Positions 21,366 to 30,626 of a stretch of DNA of 64,000 nucleotides are shown piece by piece. This DNA comes from Cladorhizidae sp. MBARI D1340-BT2. Lineage: Eukaryota > Porifera > Demospongiae > Poecilosclerida > Cladorhizidae. Location: contig JAQNBH010000009.1 of assembly GCA_028752905.1 (NCBI GenBank), positions 26,520,370 through 26,584,369 of the forward strand. The letters run 5' to 3'. The notes under the pieces were generated by a model that was not told where the DNA came from, made no database searches, and was given only the letters and a program-made list of their open reading frames with translations. A program made the position numbers and the translations under genes. Each line of letters starts with the position of its first letter. Position 1 is the stretch's first letter.

Positions 21366-22397
21366 CTAAAGTGGCCCTGCCACTATTGATGTGTGGGCCA
21401 GCCTCAACACTTTGGCTCTAGCTAGTTTAGGTACTACTATCAAACTCTTCCCTCCCTTGAGATAGGGTTTCCTCATGATTAACCCACCCTCGAGAAAAAA
21501 GTCATGTTCACTATTAGTACTTATTTTCTCTCGTATCTTACGTAGGGTGCCATCTGTCTGCTGTTGGGTTTGAAGCTCCTGTGGTGAGATGAAGTCTAGT
21601 TCTTCTGACTTCTCTGGTGTGGTGTCACTGGGGACGGTTGTGTCCGGTTCCTTCTTCTTAGCTTCCTCTTCCCTGTGGTCATCCGTGCTGGGCATCAGTG
21701 AGTGAATCACAGGCTCATCCTGACGTTGTTGCAGGGCCTCGTCCTTCTGCTGCTGAGCCCGGGCCTTCTCCTGGGCCCTCGTTGTGGTGATCAAACCAAG
21801 TTCAGTTGTGGTGGCGGTTGTAGCCGCAACTTCCTTCTTTGAAGTGCCCAAAGCTTCCCTCAGATATTTTCTGAAATAGGGGATGTCATGTCCTAACAAC
21901 ATATCACAACTTAAATGTTGGCTAACGCCTACTACCATGGTTTCTTCCCTTCCCTCTAGCTGGATGGTTATTTTTGCAGCTGGGAACTGGGTGTTCTTCG
22001 AACTAGCAGTTCGGTACTGAATACTCCAAGGCAAATAGTCTGTCTCTCTTACACACCTAGGGTGCACAAAGCTTTTGGTGCATCCCATGTCAAGTAATGC
22101 CCTCACTGGGGTGCCGTTAATGGCCACCTCCCTTGTCCAAACTGGCAAATCTTCCCTCTGGCTCACTGCACAGTTGCTTTGCTCAAGTTTGACACGGCAG
22201 TCTCGCTGGTAATGCCCTGCCTTTCCACAACGGAAGCAGGATATTGTTTTTGGGTCCCTCCCTTGGGTATAGTAATCTTTACTACCCTTACCTTGTTCCG
22301 GGTGTGTGTTTGGGGATGCATTGTAGGCTGGGGGATGCGCATTCTCTCTGCGGTCCTGGTTCCATGGTCTGGGGTGGTTAGTCTCCCTGGAAGGCAT
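21366..22397 (-). CDS. zinc knuckle and protease of element B, up to integrase finger
   Basis: The frame starts at ATG 22397, which overlaps the gag stop as TAATG. A third copy of the MPSRETNHP repeat opens it. The CCHC knuckle CFRCGKAGHYQRDC lies at residues 54-67. The retropepsin-like protease has its active-site loop at VRALLDMGCTKSFV (Asp 103), with Met where Thr or Ser is normal, and the second strand region as CDMLLGHDIPYF. A long Gln/Glu/Lys-rich linker precedes DFISPQELQTQQQ, DGTLRKIREKI and the start of the integrase HHCC finger, LARAKVLRLAHTS. The frame ends at a stop inside this finger; comparison of the flanking frames suggests one extra C in the GGGCCAC run at about 21375. Confidence 0.85.
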   Translation of the reverse strand: MPSRETNHPRPWNQDRRENAHPPAYNASPNTHPEQGKGSKDYYTQGRDPKTISCFRCGKAGHYQRDCRVKLEQSNCAVSQREDLPVWTREVAINGTPVRALLDMGCTKSFVHPRCVRETDYLPWSIQYRTASSKNTQFPAAKITIQLEGREETMVVGVSQHLSCDMLLGHDIPYFRKYLREALGTSKKEVAATTATTTELGLITTTRAQEKARAQQQKDEALQQRQDEPVIHSLMPSTDDHREEEAKKKEPDTTVPSDTTPEKSEELDFISPQELQTQQQTDGTLRKIREKISTNSEHDFFLEGGLIMRKPYLKGGKSLIVVPKLARAKVLRLAHTSIVAGPL

Positions 22398-23416
22398 TAG
22401 TCCTCTTCCTCTTGGTTCTTGGGGTGGTTAGTCTCCCTGGAAGGCATGGTCCCTCTTCCTCTCTGTTCCGAATAATTGGGGTGGTTAGTCTCCCTGGAAG
22501 GCATGGTCCCTCTTCCTCTCTGTTCGGGTCTGTAGGGGTGGTTAGCCTCCCTATCCCGGTCTCCTCGCGGGATATTCAAGTGCCTGATGACTGCTGCTGT
22601 TAGCTCCTCGTAGGTCTCGGGGTTAGTCTGACACATCCGTACTTCCAGCCATCGGGGCAATTTCTGCATTGTCAATTCAAATAAAAACATATCAATTATG
22701 GGTTTATCCTCCGCTTCAACCCAGCGGTTAAAGAGCTGTTTCCGGTCCCGGAACCAGACTTCGGGGGTGTTGGAGTCAAATGGGGAGTCAAAGATTTGGT
22801 TCCGATAGGACTCTGCAGTGACCTGGTAAGTTGCTCTCAGCACCTGGCCAACCTTCTCAAAGTCATTCTGGTACTCTACAGAAAGGGAAGAAATAGCTAA
22901 CATCCCCTGCCCACTTAACGCGCTGCGCAGTTGGACACACCATTGATTAGCTGGCCACTCATCGGCTCTAGCTATGACAGAAAATAGGTCTAGGTAAGCC
23001 CCCATATCGTCTATGCCCTCCACAAATTTCTGTAACCTTAGTTGAGGTGTTGGTGGTGGTGGAGGATCTCTCCTCTGGGTTATGGCTTGCTGCATCTGTG
23101 TCATCATCTGGGCCATCTGCTGTTCCTGGCGCTCTTGTCTTTGAGCTTCTCGCTCCTTCTGCTCTGCGTCGCGCATGTATCTCTCTTGCTGCCGTTGCGC
23201 TTCTCGCTCCCTCAGTTCGTCTTCGCGCTGGTATCTCTCTTCCTCTCTGCACGCTTTGCTGTCCTCGGCCTTAATGAACCTGTCCATTAGCACTGATCTC
23301 GATAGTGGTGGTTCATCAAAAGGCTCTAGCTCTGGCGGATCCTCTTCTGGATCCCCAGGGGTCCTCCCACTTCTCAATTGGCGGTCCTCTCCCGCTCTTC
23401 CTGATTTCTGTGCCAT
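22397..23416 (-). CDS. gag of element B
   Basis: I chose the ATG at 23416 (MAQKSGRAGED) because the upstream extension has no ATG and lies next to the leader. Residues about 60-110 form a highly charged EREAQRQQER coiled-coil-like helix, followed by a proline run and a capsid domain (FVEGIDDMGAYLDLFSVIA, WCVQLRSALSGQGMLAI, YEELTAAVIRHL). The C-terminus carries tandem EQRGRGTMPSRETNHP repeats. The stop at 22397-22399 shares its last base with the ATG of the next frame (TAATG). Gag assembles the cytoplasmic particle. The frame break at the end falls in the repeat, so it could be a repeat-length mutation or a real recoding signal. Confidence 0.88.
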   Translation of the reverse strand: MAQKSGRAGEDRQLRSGRTPGDPEEDPPELEPFDEPPLSRSVLMDRFIKAEDSKACREEERYQREDELREREAQRQQERYMRDAEQKEREAQRQERQEQQMAQMMTQMQQAITQRRDPPPPPTPQLRLQKFVEGIDDMGAYLDLFSVIARADEWPANQWCVQLRSALSGQGMLAISSLSVEYQNDFEKVGQVLRATYQVTAESYRNQIFDSPFDSNTPEVWFRDRKQLFNRWVEAEDKPIIDMFLFELTMQKLPRWLEVRMCQTNPETYEELTAAVIRHLNIPRGDRDREANHPYRPEQRGRGTMPSRETNHPNYSEQRGRGTMPSRETNHPKNQEEED

Positions 23417-23813
23417 ATTCAAGAACAGAAGAAAAAAAGAATACAAAATCAATTATCTTACCGCGCACTCGCGGGTAACTCAAAGGCACAACAACCACTG
23501 TAAGAAAAATAATCAACAGAAATATACAGTGGTTCCGAAGAACTAATAACACAATGTTTTTACTTATTAAGCCGTATCTGCGCAATACCGCGACCGCTTC
23601 GTTGATCTCTTCTTTTCTGCTGACTCTTTCCTCTCTTAGGAAAATTCTTCTTCTCCTCTCCCACTCTTGGAGGAGTACGTGACTATGCTGACCCGTCTGG
23701 TCAGTCCACGTCCAACTTTGTATCTTCTGTACAACTTCCACTTGAGAATCCAATGCTACTCTTCTGGAGATACTCCTCTTGAGATACTCCTGGCCTTTCT
23801 CACTCGCTAGAGA

Positions 23814-23832
23814 AATCCCACCGCTGCCACCA
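23814..23832 (-). promoter_or_regulatory. primer binding site of element B (tRNA-Leu)
   Basis: The minus strand reads TGGTGGCAGCGGTGGGATT one base downstream of the 5' LTR end (...CACGACA). It is the same 19-mer as in element A, so both families prime from the same tRNA. Confidence 0.88.
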
Positions 23833-23833
23833 G

Positions 23834-24487
23834 TGTCGTGAACATTTACAGCCTGCTGTCTGCCCCGAGGTTTAACGGTGCCAGACAGACTCCTGGTTTT
23901 CAAGATGCCGTAAAGGTAAGCTCGGTCTCTCAGACGTCCTGCTCTACCTAAACCAAACTCAGCCCCTCTACCTCCCGTAGATGCTGGAAACAAGTAATCA
24001 GCCGAGCTGTTACTTTATAAATACAAATAATAATAGTTACAAATGAAATACATATGCTGATACATATGGAGTAAGGAATACAACAACGACCATGGGCTCA
24101 CACTCGAGCACTTAAAGTTCTGGTTCTTAATATTGGTGATGTTCGGAAGTTCTCTGACTTTACTGACTTTTCTTACTCCCTAGCTAAATAATATACAATC
24201 CTTTTTATACTCTAGCTAAATACAATGTTCATGAAAATAACTATGTCCCAAAATGCCCTTATAGGGTCCCGTCTACTGCTGCTGTGACGTTGTCACTGTG
24301 GTATGCTGGACGGATGTGTTGGCTTCTTATCTTGCCAAAACATCTGGCCAAGTTATAGTGTGGTGGTGTGGTTCCCGCGGTTCTTCTGGGAATGTTGTAG
24401 TGTGGTGGTGTCATTCCCGTGGTTCTTCTGGGAATGTAGGGCTGGTTGGGGGTGTATCTGTAGTCAGGGGGTTCAATTTCCCTGACA
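23834..24487 (-). repeat. 5' LTR of element B
   Basis: The 654-bp LTR begins on the minus strand with TGTCAGGG and ends with CACGACA, short inverted ends TGTC/GACA. It differs from the 3' LTR at about six positions by eye, including A/C near 23843, A/G in GCC(G/A)TAAAGG, T/G in CTTATC(T/G)TGCC and the terminal base. Confidence 0.93.
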
Positions 24488-24492
24488 ATTAC
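24488..24492. repeat. target site duplication of element B, copy 2
   Basis: ATTAC immediately after the LTR edge ...CCCTGACA. Confidence 0.85.
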
Positions 24493-24823
24493 CATCATCG
24501 GGCAACCATCCTCCAGAATAGCGATGGATTTGACAGGGCCACTCCCGACGACACCAGATGGCAACCGTTTTGTGCTAGTAGTGATAGATTATTCCACTAG
24601 ATGGCCTGAGGCATTTGCACTACGGACAACAGAAAGTTCCATTATTGCAGAGAAGCTAACACAAATGTTTACATGGACTGGTGTGCCAGACGAGATCCTG
24701 ACGGTCTGCGGCACAAACTTTGTCAGCAAGCTGCTGAAAGAGTTGTATAACTTCTTGGGGTTGAAGGCGATCAAAACCACTCCTTACCACCCACCCACAG
24801 ACGGGATGGTTGACTCACGTTAA
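24493..24823 (+). pseudogene. integrase core of element A, resumed after element B
   Basis: The frame from 24524 reads MDLTGPLPTTPDGNRFVLVV, YSTRWPEAFALRTTE, VPDEILTVCGTNFVSKLL and YHPPTDGMVDSR. The second catalytic Asp of the usual DNGTNF motif is changed to Cys (VCGTNF). Similarity stops at TDGMV, just before the expected catalytic Glu, where the sequence joins an LTR-end fragment. It is closely related to, but clearly distinct from, the integrase of element B. Confidence 0.8.
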
Positions 24824-24832
24824 AGGCAATGG

Positions 24833-24943
24833 TCTGTGGGTAATATCAGATTTGGTCCTGTCACAACTGGTGGCAGCGGTGGGATTTTTTTTGAACTAGA
24901 GAGATAGCTACTATCCTTGACAAGAAGAATGGATACCAGAAGT
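24833..24943 (+). repeat. second copy of element A LTR end, primer site and leader
   Basis: GTCTGTGGGTAATATCAG through the tRNA-Leu primer site (24868-24886), the AACTAGAGAGATAGCTACT leader and ATGGATACCAGAAGTAAGG match 16131-16244 almost exactly. The copy begins abruptly after the integrase fragment and ends in a microsatellite. Either a neighbouring element was fused by deletion or a template switch occurred. Confidence 0.85.
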
Positions 24944-25163
24944 AAGGTAGGTAGGTAGGTAGGTAGGTAGGTAGGTAGGTAGGTAGGTAGGTAGGTAGAT
25001 AGGTAGGTGGGTAGGTAGGTAGGTAGGTGGGTGGGTGGGTGGGTGGGTGGGTGGGTGGGTGGGTGGGTGGGTGGGTGGGTGGGTGGGTGGGTGGGTGGGT
25101 GGGTGGGTAGGTAGGTAGGTATGTAGGTAGGTAGGTAGGTAGGTAGTATGTAGGTAGGTAGGA
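24944..25163. repeat. (GTAG)n-(GTGG)n-(GTAG)n microsatellite
   Basis: About 220 bp of GGTA tetranucleotides flank a central block of about 20 GTGG units. It starts within the first codons of the truncated element A gag (after AGAAGTAA). Confidence 0.95.
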
Positions 25164-25195
25164 GAGCAAAATAGAGTTAAAAAGGGGGTGATTTC

Positions 25196-26258
25196 TCATC
25201 TAAAGCCATTTAAAGGGTATAAACAGTTCCATAATGTTGAAAAGGAAGCTAATGTACCCATTTTACTTGAATAAAATGGATTCACCCTATCTGATTCTTC
25301 ACACATTCGTCGTCTGATACCATTCATCTTGCATGATGAAATCAGTAAACTGAAACAAGATATTTGCGGGAGACATGTAACTATCATTTTTGATGGAACG
25401 ACCCATGTGTGTGAGGCCTTTGTGATTGTTCTACGTTACATAGATAAAGAGTGAGCTATCAAGCAGCGTGTTTGTCGGCTGATGCTTTTAGCTAAATCTA
25501 TCACTGGAGAAGAATGTGCTAGGCAACTAATAACTGCTTTGTCAACTGAGCTGTCAATTGCTTCTAATTTGATTATAGCAGCAAAGAGGGACCGTGCATC
25601 AGTGAATGATGTGGCAATGAGGACCATATCTGTGATCTATAATAAGATAATGGATATCGGCTGTTTTTCGCACACTCTGGATCATGTTGGAGAAAGAATG
25701 AAAACACCTATCTTAGATGTGTTCATAAAGGCTTGGATAAGCTTGTTCGCTCACAGTCCGAAGTCAAGGCTTGCATGGAAGACACAGCCTGGATTGTCCA
25801 CTCCAACCTATTCAGCAACCATATGGTGGAGTAAGTCTGAAGTTGTCCACAAATTGCATGACATGTTTGGAGATGTGCTGCATGGCAGTGATTTACCTCC
25901 ATATACAACTGGAAAACTACTGGAAATCATTGACGATCAAGCAGCAAGTAGGAAACTGAAAATGGAGGTCGCTATAACAGTAGATGCAATGGAACTGTTC
26001 GTCAAGGCAACATACTCATTAGTGTTAGTTACATTAAGTCTTCTGTATTCTCATGTCTCGTCACAATACTATCCAAATGTGGCTGCAGTCTCTAAGCATC
26101 TGTCAGAGGGAAATTCTACACGTGAGTGCCAACTGATAGCTTACGCCAAAGCTTGTTGTGTCCCTACTCATACTTCAAGGAGAAGTTTGACAGAGATCTC
26201 AGGCCTATTGTACTTGTTAAATATGTGCCCCCTCCCTCCCCACTCAACTCAATCATAA
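25196..26258 (+). pseudogene. hAT-like transposase, largely open
   Basis: An upstream frame (25200-25460) reads FHNVEKEANVPILLE, HIRRLIPFILHDEISKLKQDI and the Asp-containing HVTIIFDGTTHVCEAFVI, interrupted by two stops. From ATG 25482 a 258-codon frame continues: AKSITGEECARQLITALS, AAKRDRASVNDVAMRTISVI, DIGCFSHTLDHVGERM, WWSKSEVVHKLHDMFGDVL and PYTTGKLLEIIDD. The CFSHTLDHVG block and the FDGTT Asp resemble the RNase-H-like core of hAT-type transposases and their domesticated relatives. No terminal repeats or dimerisation domain were identified, and the end (CPLPPHSTQS) looks eroded. Confidence 0.6.
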
Positions 26259-26698
26259 ATGCAGCCCTGAATAGTACTTAAAGTAGACCCCAGTGAGACA
26301 GTTACTAACAAGCATAGTAGGTCCATACACTGCTTACTTATACCAGTTGGCTGACCTTTACGCCTGGATGCTAGTTGCAGCTGCCTGTGGTTAGGGAGGT
26401 GATGTAACTGGTGATCTGTAGCAAAGTGCATGATTGTGCATATGTACACAATGCTAGTGAGTGTGAGTAGTTTACTGTTTGCTCTCCTCTCCATGATTGA
26501 TTCTACCCAACCTCATATAGCATCCCTGTTTCTCATGCCACATCTGTGGAGCTAGTTGTCTACTGCATCTCACTGTTGAAGGCTTCTACTAACTTCATTT
26601 CAGAGCAACCCCCTTGCCAACTGGTTCTGAGTGGAGGTCTTGCTAGTATAGTAAATGACTAATTTTGGGGGAGATAGGTAATTTTTTAATAAAAAACC
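26259..26698. other. spacer, no gene seen
   Basis: Short frames only between the hAT-like transposase and the palindromic element. Confidence 0.5.
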
Positions 26699-27381
26699 CA
26701 AACAAGTGGGGTACCACTTTATAGCTCCATAGATTCTGTAAACTTTATGGTATGTACTTGATATATAGCTCAAAAGATAGCGCTCTCTGTGTGCTTTATT
26801 TCGATACTAAAATATTTTTTATGCTTATAACTATAGCCAAGTTACTGGAACTAAAGTGGAGGGATCCTCAAAACCTGAATGCCTGATTTTGCCGCATAAA
26901 TATCTCCAGATTGCCAAGTGCTAGAGAGTTGAAATTAACACCAGTGACTAGAAGAAGCCCTACTCTATGCAATAAGCAATTTGATGAGGCGCTAAAACGT
27001 AAGTACGTGGTCAAATGCTCGGTTGTAAAATGAATTTTGTTAAAATTCCATAAAATTCATTTTCCACCTGTGCGCTTGCTTGACCAGTACTTACATTTTA
27101 GCGCCTTATCAAAAATAGAGTAGGGCTTTCTCTAACCAGTGTTGCTAATTTCAACTCTCTAGCACTTGGCAATCTGAAGATATTTATGTGGCAAAATCAG
27201 GCATAGAGGTTTTGAGGCTCCCTCCACTTTATTTCCAGTAACTTGCCTATAGTTATCATATGAAAAATATTTTAGTATCAAAGCGAGGAGAGACCAATCT
27301 TTTGAGCTATAATTATATCAAGTCCATACCATGAAGTTTACAGAATCTATGGCGCTATAAAGTGGTAACCACAAGTTTGTT
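26699..27381. mobile_element. ~680-bp long palindromic (foldback) element, copy 1
   Basis: The two halves are inverted copies over about 330 bp: CTTTATAGCTCCATAGATTC and its complement near the right end, ATATAGCTCAAAAGATAG, AAAATATTTTT, GTGGAGGGATCCTCAAAACC, GCATAAATATCTCCAGATTG, CAAGTGCTAGAGAGTTGAAA and GCGCTAAAA pair across a short centre near 27040. There is no coding capacity. A second full copy lies at 59068-59654 and single arms at 4.1 and 29.5 kb. Confidence 0.9.
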
Positions 27382-28955
27382 TTTATAATTTAAAAATGCA
27401 CCTATCACCCCTAACAAACTCACAGTTGACTACTTGCTAACTGATCAATGATGTTTATATTTTGTAAGAATGATTCTATCACAGGTTAAGTGTTGTGAAA
27501 CACAGTCAAATCATTGGGTAATATTTTGTAAGGATGTACATGTAACCCTGTCTATGTGTCGTGTAACACCGTCTGTGATGTGTTATGATGGAGAAAGAAG
27601 CTCTCATTTTTTAATGTAATACCATATTTCATTAACTGATTCACCTTTTTAAGCTGATATCTTCAAATTGGGACATTCATCATAAAACGTGCTAAAAACC
27701 AGATTTTTACCTGGACATGTGCTGAAGGTTACAACATTATTACATTAAACTTTATTTCTTGTTCTAGTTTGTGGGAGTGGGTGGAGGAAGCGATAAAAAT
27801 ATAGAAATGAATAAAACTGATTGACATGCAAAAAAGTCATAAACTGTCCCTTCCTTACCTTTGCTGCTGTCTCTGCAAGCCAATGAAAGCTGTATATTCA
27901 CCTATGCTAGCCTGAAATCCCTCAGAATATCTACTCTCTTTAGAAGAAAATGCACTCCTGGTTGGATTTCTGTATCAGCATCTAGGATGGTTATGCATTG
28001 AAGGTGCTACAAAATATCACGAGGAAAAGAGTTTACCCTCTACAAGTTTCTCCTGGAAAAGTTGGGCATTCATAGTGGCTAGCTGTTCTCACAGCAGTAA
28101 GGGTAGCATTACCTTTACTAGAGTTTACAGGATCCCATCCAAGGACAAAAATGTCAACTAACAAGTGTAGCATACTAATCTCAATGGAAGCAAGTCAGCA
28201 TTTTCTTCTCCGTAACTAGTGATCCCTTATCAACATACTTATGTAAGCCAGAAATTGATTAAATCATATTACCCACAGAGATCAGAATGCTCACTTAGCT
28301 GCCATCAAGCTCAAATGCACCCTCCCTGCGACATCCATCATTGTCCATGGGACGGGATCCAGGATGAACTATTGAAAGTTAATGCTATCCTTTCTGGTGT
28401 TAAAACCTTCACAAGTTTTACATCCCAGATGCCACTGCAAAGATCTTGCTCTATCCTGGCCCAAATCAGCAGAAGACTGTAAACAATGTATCAAAGGACA
28501 CTAACTCATTTCTCAAAGTCTAAACTATTGAGAGAGTTTACTGGTAGGCACAAGTAGCCTAGTGTAGGAAAAACAGCTTGCTAAAACAGCAGAATTCCCA
28601 TAAAGATTACTTCGAGGACAGTGGTTGCGATCAGCGATTGCACATCCTTTATACTTGCTGCAAAACTGATTAAGTTATGATTTAAAAAACTTTAAGACCA
28701 TTTTAGATCAGTTCTTGTAAGTTGCTAGAGTATTAAGAGGCACCTGCACATACTCCATCCCCTAATGCTGCAGGGATAACTAATGTTGTTCTAATGCTGC
28801 TGGTACAAAGCCGCCACCATACTAGAGCTTGAAATAACAATCCCATTGAAGAGACACCTCCCACACACGTGCATGTACTTGACTGTCAAATGCTGAACGT
28901 TCTATTAAGTAGCATTTAGGGGGCCTAACTTGTACCACTTTTGTCTATAAAAATA
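27382..28955. other. unassigned sequence
   Basis: The longest frame (28219-28482, +) includes CHQAQMHPPCDIHHCPWDG but matches no family I recognise. No repeats beyond short ones. Confidence 0.45.
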
Positions 28956-28959
28956 TTTT

Positions 28960-29390
28960 AGTTTCCTAAACTGTGGTTGTTAAGCCTCTCATGTTTAGTT
29001 ACCTAATGTTCTTAAGTTAAGTTATGGTATCTTGCTACGAAGCACTGTTCTCAAAGTCCTTGAAACATGCACCAATTATGAACATGTGAACAAGCTTCAT
29101 GATTAGTGTAACATATTTCCCAGAACATTGAGGCAAGAATTGTAATAGCATAACCAGGCCTATTTATAGCTGCAACTCTCTGTAACTGTCTACAGTTTCC
29201 TAACGAGTATCTTGCTGCTCCATCATGACATTTGCAACCTTTCCCAAGTGATCTAGTGGTACAGGCAGCTCCTCCTGCACGTCCTCTAAATTGCCAAAAA
29301 CATTTCCCATTGTCCCAATGATGGTATAACTGGATCGTAAAGGATATCAACATTGAGCCTGTCACAAGAATTGCATATTTCATGATAACT
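28960..29390 (-). repeat. dispersed repeat family R1, copy 1
   Basis: The minus strand carries AGCAGCAAGATACTCGTTAG, CAGTTACAGAGAGTTGCAGC and ATAGGCCTGGTTATGCTA, matching 40865-41030 on the plus strand. The match extends to CTAAACT(G/C)TGGTTG near the other edge. An open frame of 110 codons on the minus strand (RQLQRVAAINRPGYAITILA) has no recognised homologue. It is probably a transposon fragment. Confidence 0.7.
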
Positions 29391-29529
29391 GATCTTCAAA
29401 TGGTTTTATAGTTGAATATACTTTGCTGAATAAAACCAATTGCAAAGAATGCAGGATAGACCATCTATAGGTCGTTACATCATCTCAGGAGCCACGGTAC
29501 TTAATTTAATATGGCTTGGGAGTCTTATG

Positions 29530-29712
29530 AATTTCATTCATTTTCCACCTGCACGCTTGACTACGTACTTACATTTTAGCGCCTAATCAAAACTGTCATT
29601 GTATAGAGTAGGGCTTCCTGTAGCCACTGGTGCTAATTTCAACTCTCTAGCACTTGGCAATCTGGAGACATTTACGCACCAAAATCAGGCATTCTGGTTT
29701 TTGAGGATCCTG
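29530..29712. repeat. single arm of palindromic element
   Basis: TTCATTTTCCACCTGCACGC through ACTTACATTTTAGCGCC, TAGAGTAGGGCTTCC, CTCTAGCACTTGGCAATCTG and CAGGCATTCTGG matches the right arm of the copy at 26.7-27.4 kb, starting at its centre. Confidence 0.8.
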
Positions 29713-30401
29713 TGTGAGTAATTAGTTCTGTGCAGTTCCAAATCTCATTATAATAATATACTAGAACTTTATTTAAATCAGCTTTTTTGTTCAGCTGAGA
29801 GTAATCGAACAAGTTTGAATAAATTTAGAAGTGTACTAGTATTATGCATAATATGATGTAATGTTACATGTTTTACCTTCTTGTATGTAACCTGATATTC
29901 ATCTCCCTCCTCTTAATGTTCGGACTCTCCTCACATTTGGTGAGTATTTGAATCTACAATAATCATCCCCAACATCTTGCAATGTGCATAATACAACTAC
30001 TTATTGTTGGTGGTAATAATACCCACAACTGTCTATATCTCAACTCTCTTAACAAGGTGTCGTAATGCACTCAGGATGCTACACACAAAACTAGATGCTA
30101 TGGGTACATTTTCCTCTGTAAGTTAAAACTAGACCAACAACAGCTGTCTTTGCATGGAACTTGAGCTCTATGTTGAATGAGCTCTATACTGGGAGGTAGC
30201 AACAGCGAACCTAATTTCTGCTGCGTTATATGTTTAGTTTGTTCTTGCTCTAGTACAGGCAGCATCCAGCACTGAAGCTAGATATATTTAATGGGAACTC
30301 TTAAGGGTGTGGATCTTGCTGTTCTTTTACTATTATAGTCTACTAGATAATGACAGGCTTAGATAATTTATCCACTAAAGCTTTGGATGTGGTACCTAGC
30401 C
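29713..30401. other. spacer, no gene seen
   Basis: AT-rich, no frame above 60 codons, no recognised repeat. Confidence 0.5.
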
Positions 30402-30593
30402 CTTATCATGGGCGTACGTAGGGGGGGTCTGCAGAACCCCCCTTTCATTTTAATGATATTCATTGGAATGTGTTTGTGTGTGTTTTGCCCTCTCAGATTT
30501 CATTTCAGGCAATGGCACACTTCATTAATATAATTTTAATTAACATAGGTACATTGATAGTGTTAAATAATGTGGAAACAAAATTACAATAAC

Positions 30594-30626
30594 TTAGGGC
30601 TAGGGCTAGCCCTAGCCCTAGCCCTT
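30594..30626. repeat. telomere-like palindrome (TTAGGGC)n/(GCCCTA)n
   Basis: TTAGGGCTAGGGCT is followed by its inverse AGCCCTAGCCCTAGCCC. GGGCTAGGGCTAGCCCTAGCCC would be a perfect 22-bp palindrome (stem GGGCTAGGGCT). It lies in the 5' part of the hAT element. Confidence 0.85.

Larger units (their letters stand above)
18241..24487 (-). mobile_element. LTR retrotransposon B, Ty3/gypsy with integrase before RT (Gmr1-like)
   Basis: The element is 6,247 bp with two 654-bp LTRs, a tRNA-Leu primer site, gag, zinc knuckle, protease, integrase, reverse transcriptase and RNase H, a polypurine tract and a 5-bp target duplication (ATTAC). It lies inside the integrase of element A. By eye I count about six differences between the LTRs, so the insertion is recent. 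The order protease-integrase-RT-RNase H is the Gmr1-like arrangement, not the usual gypsy order. Two frame breaks (22397 and near 21375) and a changed protease motif suggest that this copy is no longer autonomous, unless the first is a programmed recoding site. Confidence 0.93.

Noticed and set aside
23316..23993. 225-residue minus-strand frame spanning the 5' LTR and leader of element B
   Set aside because: It crosses the LTR end and primer site and has no ATG start consistent with gag; the ATG at 23416 in another frame fits the capsid.
25050..25100. Possible G-quadruplex or telomere in the GTGG block
   Set aside because: Simple tetranucleotide expansion; no telomere hexamer.
24861..25199. 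112-residue minus-strand frame of PTYLPT/PPTHPP repeats
   Set aside because: It is only the translation of the GTAG/GTGG microsatellite.
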